A stretch of 64,000 bases of DNA from an uncultured Pirellulaceae bacterium (lineage in GTDB: Bacteria; Planctomycetota; Planctomycetia; Pirellulales; Pirellulaceae): contig CALKGE010000001.1 in assembly GCA_938084685.1 (NCBI GenBank), positions 186,001 to 250,000 on the forward strand. Direction: 5' to 3'. Made by a program: the position numbers and the translations under genes. Shown here piece after piece: positions 34,783 to 44,512 of this stretch (position 1 is the stretch's first letter; the number at the start of each line of letters is the position of its first letter). The notes under the pieces were generated by a model that saw only the letters and a list, made by a program, of their open reading frames with translations, was not told the origin of the DNA and made no database searches.

Positions 34783-35814
34783 ATGGCACTGCAGGAATTT
34801 CTTGATCAACTGGAACAGCTTGTCTCGGAAGCCGAGTCCACTTTTAGTGCGACCGAAAGTACTGACGCTCTGGAAGAAGCTCGTGTCGAGTTTCTAGGAG
34901 CCAAGAACGGCAAACTCAAATCCGTTCAAAAGCTGATGGGATCGGTCGACAAGGAGGACAAGCCTCTTGCTGGTAAAACCTTCAACGAGACCAAAGGGCG
35001 TATCGAAAGCGCGTTCGAGACGGCCAACGAGCGGATTCAAGGCGGGGCGGGAGACGCCGAGCGGGATACACAGTTCGACCCGTCTCTACCCGGAGCCAGT
35101 TTCAAAATTGGCCGTATTCACCCAATCACCCAAACCATTGAAGAGCTCAAGGACATCATGGGACGACTCGGTTTTTCCACCGCAGACGGCCCTGAAATTG
35201 AGGATGATTGGCATAACTTCGTCGCATTAAACATTCCTGACGATCATCCTGCCCGCGACCCGCTGGAGAATTTTTACCTGGCAACCGCCGAAGCCAGTTC
35301 GGGTGAAAAGAACCAGGTCAATCTGCTACTCCGTAGTCAGACCAGTACGGTTCAAATCCGTGTGATGGAAAAAACCAAACCACCAATTCGAATTATTTCT
35401 CTCGGTCGCGTTTACCGTCCGGACACTGCTGATGCCACGCATTATCCCATGTTTCATCAGATTGAAGGGTTAATGATCGACACGAATGTGACGATGGCCG
35501 ACTTAAAAAGTGTCCTGCGTCTGTTCGCCACGAGCTATCTGGGGGATGACGTAACTATTCGATTCCGGCCTTCGTTCTTCCCCTTTACGGAACCGAGTGT
35601 TGAAGCGGATTACTATTGGAATGGACAATGGATCGAATTTGGAGGCGCCGGAATGGTCGACCCCAATGTTCTCCAGGCAGTCGGTTATGATCCTGAAGAA
35701 GTCACTGGCTTCGCGTTCGGGCTGGGAGTCGAACGACTCTGTATGCGTCGCCATGGAATTACAGACATCCGCGAATTCTATAAGAATGACGTTCGTTTTC
35801 TGGCTCAGTTTTAG
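34783..35814 (+). CDS. pheS: Phenylalanine--tRNA ligase alpha subunit
   Basis: 343 residues. The N-terminal coiled coil ([14 protein letters not shown] to about 100) binds tRNA. The class II core has [34 protein letters not shown] (motif 2 entry), [26 protein letters not shown] and the C-terminal [17 protein letters not shown] motif 3. Together with PheT it forms the alpha2-beta2 enzyme that charges tRNA-Phe. A rho-independent hairpin stands 30 bases upstream, and pheT follows after 42 bases. Confidence 0.96.
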   Translation: MALQEFLDQLEQLVSEAESTFSATESTDALEEARVEFLGAKNGKLKSVQKLMGSVDKEDKPLAGKTFNETKGRIESAFETANERIQGGAGDAERDTQFDPSLPGASFKIGRIHPITQTIEELKDIMGRLGFSTADGPEIEDDWHNFVALNIPDDHPARDPLENFYLATAEASSGEKNQVNLLLRSQTSTVQIRVMEKTKPPIRIISLGRVYRPDTADATHYPMFHQIEGLMIDTNVTMADLKSVLRLFATSYLGDDVTIRFRPSFFPFTEPSVEADYYWNGQWIEFGGAGMVDPNVLQAVGYDPEEVTGFAFGLGVERLCMRRHGITDIREFYKNDVRFLAQF

Positions 35815-35856
35815 TCTCTTCCCTTTTACCTCGCACCTTAAAACCCCAACAGAATC

Positions 35857-37893
35857 ATGCTCGTTTCCTGGAATTGGCTTAAACAATACGTTGCACTTGA
35901 TATGGATCGTGAAGAGCTGGAAAACCGGCTTGCCATGTCGGGGCTCAATCATGAAGGCACTGAAACTGTTTTCGACGATCTGGCAATTGATCTGGAAGTC
36001 ACCAGTAACCGCCCGGATTGCCTGGGGCATATCGGCGTTGCTCGCGAAATCGCTGTCCTGTACGACCTGTCGCTTTCCCTTCCTGATCCTGACCCCACTG
36101 CCGCTGGCCCAAGCGCCGATTCCGGCTTCAGCGTCACGATCGACGCTCCGGAACTTTGTCCCCGATATACGGCACGCATCATTCGCGGCGTCAAAATTGG
36201 AGAAAGCCCCCAATGGATGCAGGATCAACTGCGAACTGTGTTCGCTCCGGTCAATAAAGACTGGAAGCCGGTCAACAACGTTGTCGACATCACAAACTAT
36301 GTGCTGATGGAATGTGGGCAACCTCTGCATGCTTTTGATCTGGCCAAACTGCAGGGTAACCAGATCATTGTACGGGAAGCTGCAGAAGATGAAGCGTTTG
36401 AGGCCATCGACCACCACACTTATACACTAGCGCCTGGAATGTGCGTCATCGCTGACGCGAATCGACCTGTAGCCATTGCCGGAATCATGGGGGGCGCTGA
36501 CAGTGAAGTGGGCGACGATACCGTCGATATCCTTATTGAATCAGCTGCCTTTTCCTCGATGGCAACCAGGACCACTTCACGGGCACTCAACCTCCACAGC
36601 CCGTCATCCTATCGGTTTGAACGAGCTCTGGATCCTGAAGGGATTGAATGGGCTGCCAATCGCGCCTGCGAGCTGATTCTGGAACACTGCGGTGGAACTT
36701 TGGATGAAGGCTTTATTAATGACGGAGCAACTACCTGGCAGCCTGAACCCGTGGTAATGCGGCTATCCCAGATTGAACGTGTTCTGGGGATTTCCATTGA
36801 TGCCGAGCAGGTGAAGCGCATTCTGCTTGCCCTGGGGAATACTGAAACTACCAGCGACGAGAATTCGATCACCGTAACGCCTCCTACCTGGCGACGTGAC
36901 CTGACCAGGGAAGCTGATCTGCTGGAAGAAATTGCTCGTATTCATGGATACGAAAAAATCCCTGAAGATGTTGGAGTCCCGATGGCGGCTTCCTTCAAAA
37001 GCGATTGGGACCGGGTCGCTTCCAAGTTACGAACAACCATGACATCTATCGGATTCGACGAATCACTGACGGCCAGCGTCGTTCCGGCTGCCTGGACTCA
37101 AACCTACAGCCCCTGGTCTTCCGCAGCGCCGTTACGAACAATGTCACCCATGCTCAAAGGGGCGGATGCCCTGCGTACCAGTCTGGTGCCAAGTTTGCTG
37201 GAAGTGCGACGCATCAATCAATCACTGGCTAATCCAAATGTCGAATTGTTCGAAACTGCCAAGGTATACCTGCCACAGGATGAAGGCTTGCCACAGGAAC
37301 AATGGACTTTGGGAATCACCAGTGGACAAGGCTTTCATCACCTGAAGGGTGTAATCGAAACCATGCTTCACTCTCTCAAAATTGAAGAGGTGTTGACGGT
37401 CGAGCCCACGCAACAGGACTTGCTCCACGCTGACTACAGTGCATCGCTAAGTCTCAATGGGGAACACTTTGGGTTTCTGGGAGAAGTGAATGCCGGAGGA
37501 CTTAAGACCTTTTCATTACGCAATCCAGCCAGCGTAGCTGAAATCCGGATGGATCTCCTGGTCCAACATGCAACGCTGATTCCTCAGCACTCGCAGCTGA
37601 GTAACTTTCCGGCGATTACACGTGACATCAATGTCGTTTTGGCTGAATCTGTTCGCTGGGATGCACTGGAGGCTAGTGTACGCAGTGCCGTTGACGCCGG
37701 GCTGCTCGAAGACGTTACCTACCAGGAAACCTACCGGGACCCGCAGCGTGACGGAGACGATGTGAAACGCGTGTTATTCACAGTCAAGTTACGTCGAGGT
37801 GACCAGACGATGACCAGTGAAGAAGCGGATAGCGTTCGCGGCCAAATCGTAGCTGCTATTGAATCTCAACTGGACGGAAATCTTCTGGGTTAA
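35857..37893 (+). CDS. pheT: Phenylalanine--tRNA ligase beta subunit, short form
   Basis: 678 residues, against roughly 790-800 in Escherichia coli. The N terminus LVSWNWLKQYVALDMDREELENRLAM runs directly into DLAIDLEVTSNRPDCLGHIGVAREIA, so the EMAP II-like tRNA-binding OB domain normally inserted at about 40-150 is absent. B3/B4 (editing) with YTARIIRGVKIG, the B5 domain, the core-like domain and the FDX-ACB anticodon domain (SNFPAITRDINVVLAE to the end) are present. The pheS-pheT order is standard. The missing domain is a lineage-type variation, not damage: reading frame and flanks are clean. Confidence 0.95.
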   Translation: MLVSWNWLKQYVALDMDREELENRLAMSGLNHEGTETVFDDLAIDLEVTSNRPDCLGHIGVAREIAVLYDLSLSLPDPDPTAAGPSADSGFSVTIDAPELCPRYTARIIRGVKIGESPQWMQDQLRTVFAPVNKDWKPVNNVVDITNYVLMECGQPLHAFDLAKLQGNQIIVREAAEDEAFEAIDHHTYTLAPGMCVIADANRPVAIAGIMGGADSEVGDDTVDILIESAAFSSMATRTTSRALNLHSPSSYRFERALDPEGIEWAANRACELILEHCGGTLDEGFINDGATTWQPEPVVMRLSQIERVLGISIDAEQVKRILLALGNTETTSDENSITVTPPTWRRDLTREADLLEEIARIHGYEKIPEDVGVPMAASFKSDWDRVASKLRTTMTSIGFDESLTASVVPAAWTQTYSPWSSAAPLRTMSPMLKGADALRTSLVPSLLEVRRINQSLANPNVELFETAKVYLPQDEGLPQEQWTLGITSGQGFHHLKGVIETMLHSLKIEEVLTVEPTQQDLLHADYSASLSLNGEHFGFLGEVNAGGLKTFSLRNPASVAEIRMDLLVQHATLIPQHSQLSNFPAITRDINVVLAESVRWDALEASVRSAVDAGLLEDVTYQETYRDPQRDGDDVKRVLFTVKLRRGDQTMTSEEADSVRGQIVAAIESQLDGNLLG

Positions 37894-38087
37894 GGCCTCA
37901 GGTTATTTCACCGATCGGGCTTTGTTGAATCAAAAAAACAGTCCGTTGATGCAACACGATCCCGAGTCATAAAACGATAGCAGTTCAGCTCTTTTCCCTA
38001 TCCCACCGCAACTGGTCTTGCCTGAAAAAGCAAAGTCCATCAAATTACTCATCCGCTCATCATTAATACTTATTCGTTTTTGTGTGG

Positions 38088-39233
38088 ATGGCATCTTTCG
38101 TGTCACTTTACGCCTTCATTCTCGCGCTACTGGTCGTTCCAGGTTCCCCGACAGATCAGCCTGTCGTAGTCCACTTTACTGCACCGTGGTGTCCATCCTG
38201 CGTGAAAATGAAACCCGCCACGAAGAGTCTTAAAAATCAAGGCTATGACATTCGGGTAGTGGACGTAACATCCAATGAATCTTTAGCTCGCCGCTACAAC
38301 ATTCGCGAGTTACCCGCCACTGTCACTGTACACCAGGGAAAAATAATACACCGCCGCATTGGCTTCATGAATGAACAACAGCTCAGAGTATTTATCACTG
38401 CTGGCTCTGAAACTCTCAAACGCCCACGCGTCGTTCAACCGGTTACAACAATTTCGCGTGCAACCATGATGGAAGACTCTCTGGAAAAAGCTGCTCCATC
38501 GGGTTGGCTCAGCATCAATCGGGCTGGAGCTCAACCGTTGCTTCAGAAGTTACCTCAATCTCCAGGACGCCAACTACTGCGGGCAACCGTGCGTATTGAA
38601 TTACGTGACAGCAGCGGTATTTCCTATGGCAGCGGTACAATTATTCATGCCCAACAGCAACGCGCGCTGGTTGCCACCTGCGGCCATCTCTTCCGTGAAT
38701 CGCAGGGCAAGACCCCGGTTCATGTCGACGTTTACTATCCCGGCGGAGTTAAACGGGTCGTTGGAAGAGTCTTAATATATGACGCGAACAAATATGATGT
38801 CGCTTTATTAACCATTCCCTTTGACGGTGGCATTACTCCAATCCCTCTTGCTGCCAAGCCTGCACCCAGCGTACAGCAACGAGTGATCTCGGCGGGAAGT
38901 AATGGTGGCGCAAAACCAACACTCGAGCGGACAGTGATTAACTCACTGAACCGGTATGAAGGTCCGGATAATATTCAAATCCATGGAGCGCCAGCAGGCG
39001 GGCGCAGTGGCGGCGGCCTGGTCGATCAAAACGGGAATCTAATCGGAATCTGCAATGCGGCCGACCACGAAGACAACGAAGGGTTTTATGTGAGTTCCCG
39101 ATACATCGCATTGATGATGCAACGTCTGGGAATCGAAGACCTGATTTCAAACCAGGCAGTCGTCAAAGCACAGCCTCGCATCGAGCCAGCGGCTAACTCA
39201 GCTTCTGTCCCGGCTATAGTCGACTCGCAATAG
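38088..39233 (+). CDS. Thioredoxin-trypsin-like protease fusion protein
   Basis: 381 residues from ATG 38088 (numbering here from the GTG two codons earlier). Residues 1-20 are a signal or anchor. Residues 25-112 are a thioredoxin fold with the active site TAPWCPSC (Cys37, Cys40) and the cis-Pro loop ELPATVT. Residues about 165-335 are a trypsin-like serine protease with a complete triad: His202 in ATCGHLF, Asp239 in YDVALL and Ser309 in GGRSGGGL. A disordered tail ends it. This joins disulfide exchange and proteolysis in one exported protein. No ribosome site decides between GTG 38082 and ATG 38088. The end overlaps the opposite XRE regulator gene by 36 bases. Confidence 0.85.
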   Translation: MASFVSLYAFILALLVVPGSPTDQPVVVHFTAPWCPSCVKMKPATKSLKNQGYDIRVVDVTSNESLARRYNIRELPATVTVHQGKIIHRRIGFMNEQQLRVFITAGSETLKRPRVVQPVTTISRATMMEDSLEKAAPSGWLSINRAGAQPLLQKLPQSPGRQLLRATVRIELRDSSGISYGSGTIIHAQQQRALVATCGHLFRESQGKTPVHVDVYYPGGVKRVVGRVLIYDANKYDVALLTIPFDGGITPIPLAAKPAPSVQQRVISAGSNGGAKPTLERTVINSLNRYEGPDNIQIHGAPAGGRSGGGLVDQNGNLIGICNAADHEDNEGFYVSSRYIALMMQRLGIEDLISNQAVVKAQPRIEPAANSASVPAIVDSQ

Positions 39234-39779
39234 ACATTCAGCCACGCGGCCAACTTCATCAGGCCCGCGACGCTGACCATATTGCGGCCAGGCGGTGACT
39301 CCATCAAGCTCCGGCATCAGTTCCACAAGTTGGCTCACGAGCGTTTCCGCCAAAGCAGACATTTTGTCCGTCTCGGCCTGATCAGAGATACTCATGGCAC
39401 TTCGCATGATTCTCACCATCGCAGCCCGTTTTTTCACGGGATTGTCGAGTGTTGATTCAGGTTCTTCAATGAGATCAACCACCGGCACATCCAGTGCTTT
39501 ACTCCATTTAGCCAATTCCGTCAGCGTCAGATTTGCTGTGGGCTTTTCCTGTTTTCGCAAGGTTCGTACGTCGACGCCGGTATGCCGAGCGACACTGCGC
39601 AAAGTCATCTCCTGCTGTTCACGTACAAAAGCAATGCGATTCACCGGCCGATCAGCCTGTTCTACAGGTAAGGAGAACTTACGCTTTCGAGTTTGAGTAC
39701 TGGTTTTTGTATTGGCTCGCTTTACAGATGCAGGAGCCAGAGCATCCAAAAGGTTAAATTGTAAATCGACAGTAGCCAT
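39198..39779 (-). CDS. XRE-type helix-turn-helix transcriptional regulator
   Basis: 193 residues. A Cro/C1-type HTH spans about residues 48-110: FVREQQEMTLRSVARHTGVDVRTLRKQE, then LTLTELAKWSKALDVPVVDLIEE. Residues 1-45 are basic and probably flexible. The C-terminal part (about 115-193) is helical (RAAMVRIMRSAMSISDQAETD), with no known ligand-binding domain. The ATG has AAGGA eight bases upstream. Direct repeats lie immediately upstream of that site and may be its own operator. The 3' end overlaps the 3' end of the thioredoxin-protease gene by 36 bases, tail to tail. Confidence 0.8.
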   Translation of the reverse strand: MATVDLQFNLLDALAPASVKRANTKTSTQTRKRKFSLPVEQADRPVNRIAFVREQQEMTLRSVARHTGVDVRTLRKQEKPTANLTLTELAKWSKALDVPVVDLIEEPESTLDNPVKKRAAMVRIMRSAMSISDQAETDKMSALAETLVSQLVELMPELDGVTAWPQYGQRRGPDEVGRVAECLLRVDYSRDRS

Positions 39780-39799
39780 GAAGAGCGTCCTTCACAAAA

Positions 39800-39824
39800 A
39801 TGGAATAATTAAGTATGGAATGAT
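39800..39824 (-). promoter_or_regulatory. Candidate operator: direct repeats upstream of the XRE gene
   Basis: ATGGAATAAT (39800-39809) and ATGGAATGAT (39815-39824) match in nine of ten bases at 15-base spacing, just above the ribosome site. A pair of ACGCGC/GCGCGT inverted arms lies further up at 39841-39862. Autoregulation is inferred, not shown. Confidence 0.35.
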
Positions 39825-40064
39825 CGCTTACCCCCGTTAGACGCGCTATTCACCTGGCGCGTTCCATCGAAAAACAAAAAAATTTACATTCTTTTTCAGG
39901 CTGGAAAAAGATCTGCATTCGCCTGCCTCACGTATTCTTGTCCGGATTCATCATTGATCATGCTGGTTCCCGGCTAATCGGAGGTAATCCGGGTAATCGT
40001 GGTTACAAAACAGCCTGAACAATTCATAATGAACTGACGAAATTACCTGTTTGCAGAGAATTCA

Positions 40065-40457
40065 ATGGCTTCAGAACCAGGCGATAATGGTCCGGACTTT
40101 TCCCGTAACAACGGGTTACTGCCCGCCATTGCGCAGGATGCCCAGTCTGGAAAGGTTCTGATGATGGCATGGATGAACCAGGAAGCTTACGAGGAGACAA
40201 TTCGAACCGGTCAGGCTGTTTACTTCAGCCGTAGCCGGAATAAGCTGTGGTACAAGGGTGAAGAAAGCGGCCATGTACAAACCGTCGTCCAAATATTGGT
40301 TGACTGTGATCGTGACACCATTCTCATGAAAGTAAATCAACAAGGTGCCGCATGTCACGAAGGTTATGAGTCCTGTTTTTTCCGGGAAGTGGCTCCGGAT
40401 GGACTAACGACCATCGAAGCACGGCTCGTTGATCCCGACGACATCTACAACAAATAG
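40065..40457 (+). CDS. hisI: Phosphoribosyl-AMP cyclohydrolase
   Basis: 130 residues, the stand-alone HisI domain without a fused HisE. Motifs: [21 protein letters not shown] at the N terminus, [23 protein letters not shown], the metal-binding [12 protein letters not shown] and the [10 protein letters not shown] zinc-cysteine region. It opens the purine ring of phosphoribosyl-AMP in step three of histidine synthesis in the cytoplasm. No other his genes are in the window. It is followed after 31 bases by a Rid-family gene, then metG; the three probably share a transcript. Confidence 0.95.
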   Translation: MASEPGDNGPDFSRNNGLLPAIAQDAQSGKVLMMAWMNQEAYEETIRTGQAVYFSRSRNKLWYKGEESGHVQTVVQILVDCDRDTILMKVNQQGAACHEGYESCFFREVAPDGLTTIEARLVDPDDIYNK

Positions 40458-40488
40458 TCCAATCAACAAACCCACAAGGAACACAACC

Positions 40489-40956
40489 ATGAGTGCTGAT
40501 ACCAAAATCGAAGAACTGGGTCTGGAACTGCCTCCCGCTCCCAAACCAGGCGGCGTCTACAAACCAGTCGTCATCAGCGGCAATATGTGCTACGTTTCCG
40601 GGCACGGTCCACTTCGTCCAGACGGAACGATGTTCACTGGTCGGGTTGGCGCCGATGTCGACTTGGAATATGGTTATCAGTCCGCACGTCAGACAGGATT
40701 GGCCATTCTTGCCACGCTGAAAGCAAACCTCGGCAGTCTGGATCGAGTCAAGAAGGTCGTCAAGACATTAGGAATGGTGAATTGCAGCCCAGACTTTGGT
40801 GAACAACCCAAGGTGATCAACGGCTACAGTGATCTGATGGCCGAAATCTTCGGACCTGATAACGGAGTCGGAGCTCGCAGTGCCGTTGGCATGGGAGCAT
40901 TACCGGGAAACATCACGACCGAAATCGAGGTCATCTTTGAACTGAATGACGAATAA
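40489..40956 (+). CDS. RidA/YjgF/Rid family protein
   Basis: 155 residues from ATG 40489, supported by AAGGA at 40476-40480; an earlier in-frame start at 40429 would overlap hisI. The sequence KPVVISGNMCYVSGHGPLRPDG, the TGLAILATLKANLGSLDRV helix and the C-terminal GARSAVGMGALPGNITTEIEV follow the Rid fold of the longer subgroup related to YjgH/Rid7-type proteins. Classical RidA deaminates reactive enamines/imines; the arginine that marks active RidA is replaced or placed differently (GARSAVGMG), so I leave activity open. Conserved proximity to histidine synthesis fits a housekeeping role. Confidence 0.85.
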   Translation: MSADTKIEELGLELPPAPKPGGVYKPVVISGNMCYVSGHGPLRPDGTMFTGRVGADVDLEYGYQSARQTGLAILATLKANLGSLDRVKKVVKTLGMVNCSPDFGEQPKVINGYSDLMAEIFGPDNGVGARSAVGMGALPGNITTEIEVIFELNDE

Positions 40957-41000
40957 TATCACCCCAAGCACTTTGAGCTGGAAAACTCTGAAAAACCTTT

Positions 41001-43049
41001 ATGGCTAACTCTCGCAAAATCCTCGTAACCTCTGCGCTGCCTTACGCCAATGGCCCGATTCATCTCGGACATCTGGTGGAATACATCCAGACTGACATCT
41101 GGGTTAAATTCCAAAAATTGCGTGGCAACGACTGTATCTACCTCTGCGCCGACGACACTCATGGTACCGCCATCATGATGAGTGCTCAGCGTACTGGATG
41201 CAGCGAAGAGGAATGGATTGAGGGAATCTCGGAAAAACACCAGCGGGATTTTTCCCAGTTTGGCATCGAGTTCGATAATTATGGTGGCACGAACAGTCCA
41301 GAAAACTATGAGCTGTGCAAGCAATTCTGGCAGGCCTTTCGTGATGCTGGATTAATCCGGGAAGAAGCAGTCACGCAGTTATTTGATGACGAGAAAGGGA
41401 TCTTTCTGGCCGATCGGTTTGTCCGTGGAAAGTGCCCCAAGTGCGGAGCAGATGATCAGTATGGTGACAGCTGCGATCAGTGCGGTGCCACTTACAGTGC
41501 TCGGGAGATCATCAATCCGGTAAGCACACTTTCGGAAACGACGCCCTCGGTAAAGACGGCAGATCACCTGTTTATCCAAATTGAGCAATTGCATGATTTT
41601 CTGGATGAGTGGACCCAGTCGGGCGACCACCTGCAAACCGAAATCGCCAATTACCTGAAGGGGCATTTCCTGAATGAGCCGCTGCGTGACTGGGATGTAT
41701 CCCGGCCACAACCTTATTTTGGATTTGAGATCCCTGATGCTCCGGGACATTACTGGTTCGTCTGGTTTGATGCCCCTATCGGCTACATGGCTTCTACCAA
41801 ACAGTACTGTGACCGAACCGGTGATGACTTCGACAGCTGGTGGAAAGATCCTGATACGGAAATCCATCACTTCATCGGCAAGGACATCACGTATTTTCAC
41901 ACCCTTTTCTGGCCTGCCATGTTAAAGGTGGCAGGATTTAATCTGCCAGAGAAAATTCATATCCACGGTTTTCTGACAGTGGATGGTCGTAAGATGTCAA
42001 AACGGGATGGTACGTTTGTCAAAGCCGAGACTTTTCTGAAGCACTTGAACCCTGCAGCACTGCGGTACTACTACGCATCCAAATTGAACAATCGGGTTGA
42101 AGATCTGGATCTTAACCTGAAGGAATTCACTACCAAGGTGAATACCGATCTGGTTGGAAAATTTGTCAATCTGGCCAGCCGAACTGCCAAGTTTATTCAG
42201 CAATCGGGACTTTCTTCCGAATACCCCGATGATGGAGGACTTTTTCAGCAAGGCGTCGACGCTGGGGAAGCAATCGCCGCTGCCTATGAAGCATGCGACT
42301 TTAACCGGGCCATACGATTGATCATGGAATTAGCTGACCGGGCTAATCCCTATGTGGAAAGCAACGCTCCCTGGACGCTGCGCAAGGATCCCGAGCGGCA
42401 ACAGGAGTTACAGGACATTTGTACCGTCGCCCTTAATCTGTTTCGGCAGATCGTTATTTACCTGCAACCCGTCCTGCCGGAGATTGCTGACAAAACAGGA
42501 GCTCTGTTGGGAGACCCAATCACTCGTTGGGAACAGGCGGCCACGCCATTAGTCGGCACGCCAGTTGCCAAATTTGAACACATGATGAAACGCATTGAAG
42601 AGAAAGACGTAGATGCAATGATCGAAGAATCAAAAGCAGAAAATGCTGCTGCCGAAGCAGCTGCCAGCGAAACTCAGTACAACGACAGCGCTCAGCCGCT
42701 CATCGATGAACCTTTGGCTGATGAAATTACCTTTGACGAATTTGCCAAAGTCGATCTACGTGTCGCTCGGGTCATCAAGGCCGAACACGTGGAAGAGGCG
42801 AACAAGCTTCTCAAACTGACATTGAGTCTCGGCGGTGAGGAAACTCGTCAGGTCTTTGCAGGTATTAAAAAAGCCTACAATCCGGAAGATCTGGAAGGAC
42901 GCCTGGTCGTGATGGTTGCCAACCTGGCGCCCAGAAAAATGCGTTTCGGCGTCAGTGAAGGAATGATCACGGCAGCGGGTCCGGGAGGCGAAGAAGTCTT
43001 CATGCTGGGCATCGATGAAGGAGCTCAACCTGGACAGCGCGTCCATTAG
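41001..43049 (+). CDS. metG: Methionine--tRNA ligase with C-terminal tRNA-binding domain
   Basis: 682 residues. The class I signature HLGH is at 21-24 in [11 protein letters not shown] and KMSKRDG starts at Lys331. A zinc knuckle with CPKCG and CDQCG lies near 146-163. The anticodon-binding helical domain ends near 540, then an Ala/Glu-rich linker ([12 protein letters not shown]). The C-terminal EMAP II-like OB fold ([18 protein letters not shown] to the end) mediates dimer formation and tRNA binding. It charges both initiator and elongator tRNA-Met. A terminator lies just after its stop, within the tail of the opposite mscS-type gene. Confidence 0.96.
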   Translation: MANSRKILVTSALPYANGPIHLGHLVEYIQTDIWVKFQKLRGNDCIYLCADDTHGTAIMMSAQRTGCSEEEWIEGISEKHQRDFSQFGIEFDNYGGTNSPENYELCKQFWQAFRDAGLIREEAVTQLFDDEKGIFLADRFVRGKCPKCGADDQYGDSCDQCGATYSAREIINPVSTLSETTPSVKTADHLFIQIEQLHDFLDEWTQSGDHLQTEIANYLKGHFLNEPLRDWDVSRPQPYFGFEIPDAPGHYWFVWFDAPIGYMASTKQYCDRTGDDFDSWWKDPDTEIHHFIGKDITYFHTLFWPAMLKVAGFNLPEKIHIHGFLTVDGRKMSKRDGTFVKAETFLKHLNPAALRYYYASKLNNRVEDLDLNLKEFTTKVNTDLVGKFVNLASRTAKFIQQSGLSSEYPDDGGLFQQGVDAGEAIAAAYEACDFNRAIRLIMELADRANPYVESNAPWTLRKDPERQQELQDICTVALNLFRQIVIYLQPVLPEIADKTGALLGDPITRWEQAATPLVGTPVAKFEHMMKRIEEKDVDAMIEESKAENAAAEAAASETQYNDSAQPLIDEPLADEITFDEFAKVDLRVARVIKAEHVEEANKLLKLTLSLGGEETRQVFAGIKKAYNPEDLEGRLVVMVANLAPRKMRFGVSEGMITAAGPGGEEVFMLGIDEGAQPGQRVH

Positions 43050-43052
43050 ACG

Positions 43053-44438
43053 CTATCCATCCGATTCCGCCGCACCTAAACGCTTCCCGCCGGTACCAAC
43101 TTCTACCGGCGGGAAATCTTTTTTGGTCAGGTGTGCAGTCACTGCCGATGCAGCATCCATTCCATAATCATGGGGATCGTCAAATCGAAGCGTTGCATAA
43201 TCCGTGGTGTTCTCTTCGCGGAAGAGGTGCAGAGTTTGTGTAGGAAATGCGAATTGAATCCCTAATATCTGAGCCACGCGCATGATATCGGTCAGCAATC
43301 GATGACGTTCCCGCAGTTCAGTCGGCCAATCATTGCATTCAAAAAACATATAAAGCAGGATGTCGATGCTGCTCGCACTCAGGTCATTCACATAGACCTG
43401 GAAGTAATCTTTGCGTGTATAGGGATGCCGCCGAATGACCTCTCGAATCCCCTCGCAAAAAGCATCCAGCTGTTCAGGAGTCGTATCGTACTGAACACCT
43501 ACTTTGGTGGTAAACCGTCTGAATTCCCGCTTCCCCATATTGTCGACAATGGCAGTGGTTAGACGGCTGTTGGGCAGGACAACCACTGAGTTATAGAACG
43601 TGCGAACACGCGTACTTCGCATGCCCACGTTTTCGACGGTTCCTTCGACACCGTCCGATACAATCCAGTCGCCAATCTCAAATGGCCTGTCTGCCAAGAC
43701 GGTCAGCGAGCCAAACAGGTTACTGAGTGTATCCTGCGAGGCAAAGGCGAGCGCAGCACCCCCGATCCCCAGACCACCAACCAGCGCTGTCACATCCAGC
43801 TGGAAAACATCCGCGAACAGTACAAGTCCGACACAAATCGCAAAAGCCTTGCACCCCTTACGGACCAGCGGAATCAACAAATCATCAAACTTGGTTTCGG
43901 TAGTCGATGCCTTACGAGTCACAAAACTGGAAACCCAGTCGATCAATCGGAAAGCTGTCCAGACGGCAGCCACCACCGTAAAGAACTTAAGAGCAACGGT
44001 CACGATGAGCAGCAGACTCAGAGGCAGTCCAATCCAGAATGCGCCCCAGTACCAAACCACGGCCTGTGCCAGTAAGCCCACCGGCTTCCATACTTTACGC
44101 GCTTGTCTTTGATCGTCCGGACTGTCTTCGTCTTTCTCCTCGCGACGAATCCAACGAACAGCAATCGTTAAAAGCTTACGAACACACAGGTCGGCCAGGA
44201 ACCCCAGAAAGATCAGTGCCAGACAGCCGATCCACTGATAGTCGGCCAGAAGAAACCGAGTCGTGTGAAAGGTCTCCGGAAACCAGCTGCGAAATTCCTC
44301 GGCCCAGGTCTCATGCAACTCGATGGTCTGATCTAAATCCATTGTCAGACCAGTTTCCTCTTCTTGCTGAGCAGTAACTGGTAAGGTCATGAGCACTACG
44401 ACGCTCATTCCAAGAATCAGTTTCTTCGCTACGTACAC
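43053..44438 (-). CDS. MscS family mechanosensitive ion channel
   Basis: 461 residues from GTG 44438, chosen because AGGGAG (44448-44454) sits nine bases upstream; an earlier GTG at 44462 overlaps that site. A signal peptide ends near VTAQQ, then a periplasmic segment, three to four helices (about 70-95, 125-165, 205-230) and the MscS pore helix ALVGGLGIGGAALAFASQDTLSNLFG. The beta domain follows (FEIGDWIVSDGVEGTVENVGMRSTRVRTF), then the alpha/beta cage FFECNDWPTELRERHRL. It relieves osmotic pressure. It is 75 bases downstream of an ABC permease on the same strand and converges on metG with three bases between stops. Confidence 0.88.
   Translation of the reverse strand: MYVAKKLILGMSVVVLMTLPVTAQQEEETGLTMDLDQTIELHETWAEEFRSWFPETFHTTRFLLADYQWIGCLALIFLGFLADLCVRKLLTIAVRWIRREEKDEDSPDDQRQARKVWKPVGLLAQAVVWYWGAFWIGLPLSLLLIVTVALKFFTVVAAVWTAFRLIDWVSSFVTRKASTTETKFDDLLIPLVRKGCKAFAICVGLVLFADVFQLDVTALVGGLGIGGAALAFASQDTLSNLFGSLTVLADRPFEIGDWIVSDGVEGTVENVGMRSTRVRTFYNSVVVLPNSRLTTAIVDNMGKREFRRFTTKVGVQYDTTPEQLDAFCEGIREVIRRHPYTRKDYFQVYVNDLSASSIDILLYMFFECNDWPTELRERHRLLTDIMRVAQILGIQFAFPTQTLHLFREENTTDYATLRFDDPHDYGMDAASAVTAHLTKKDFPPVEVGTGGKRLGAAESDG
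43084..43125 (+). terminator. metG terminator embedded in the 3' coding end of the MscS gene
   Basis: TTCCCGCCGGTA (43084-43095) and TACCGGCGGGAA (43104-43115) form a perfect 12-base stem, followed by ATCTTTTTT. It lies 35 bases after the metG stop, while the opposite strand is read as codons of the MscS tail. Confidence 0.88.
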
Positions 44439-44512
44439 AGTCGCTGTCTCCCTTTGCACCACTTACTATCGCGCAAAGTATAGCAATCCGGAGTGCTTCA
44501 ATAACAGACTGA

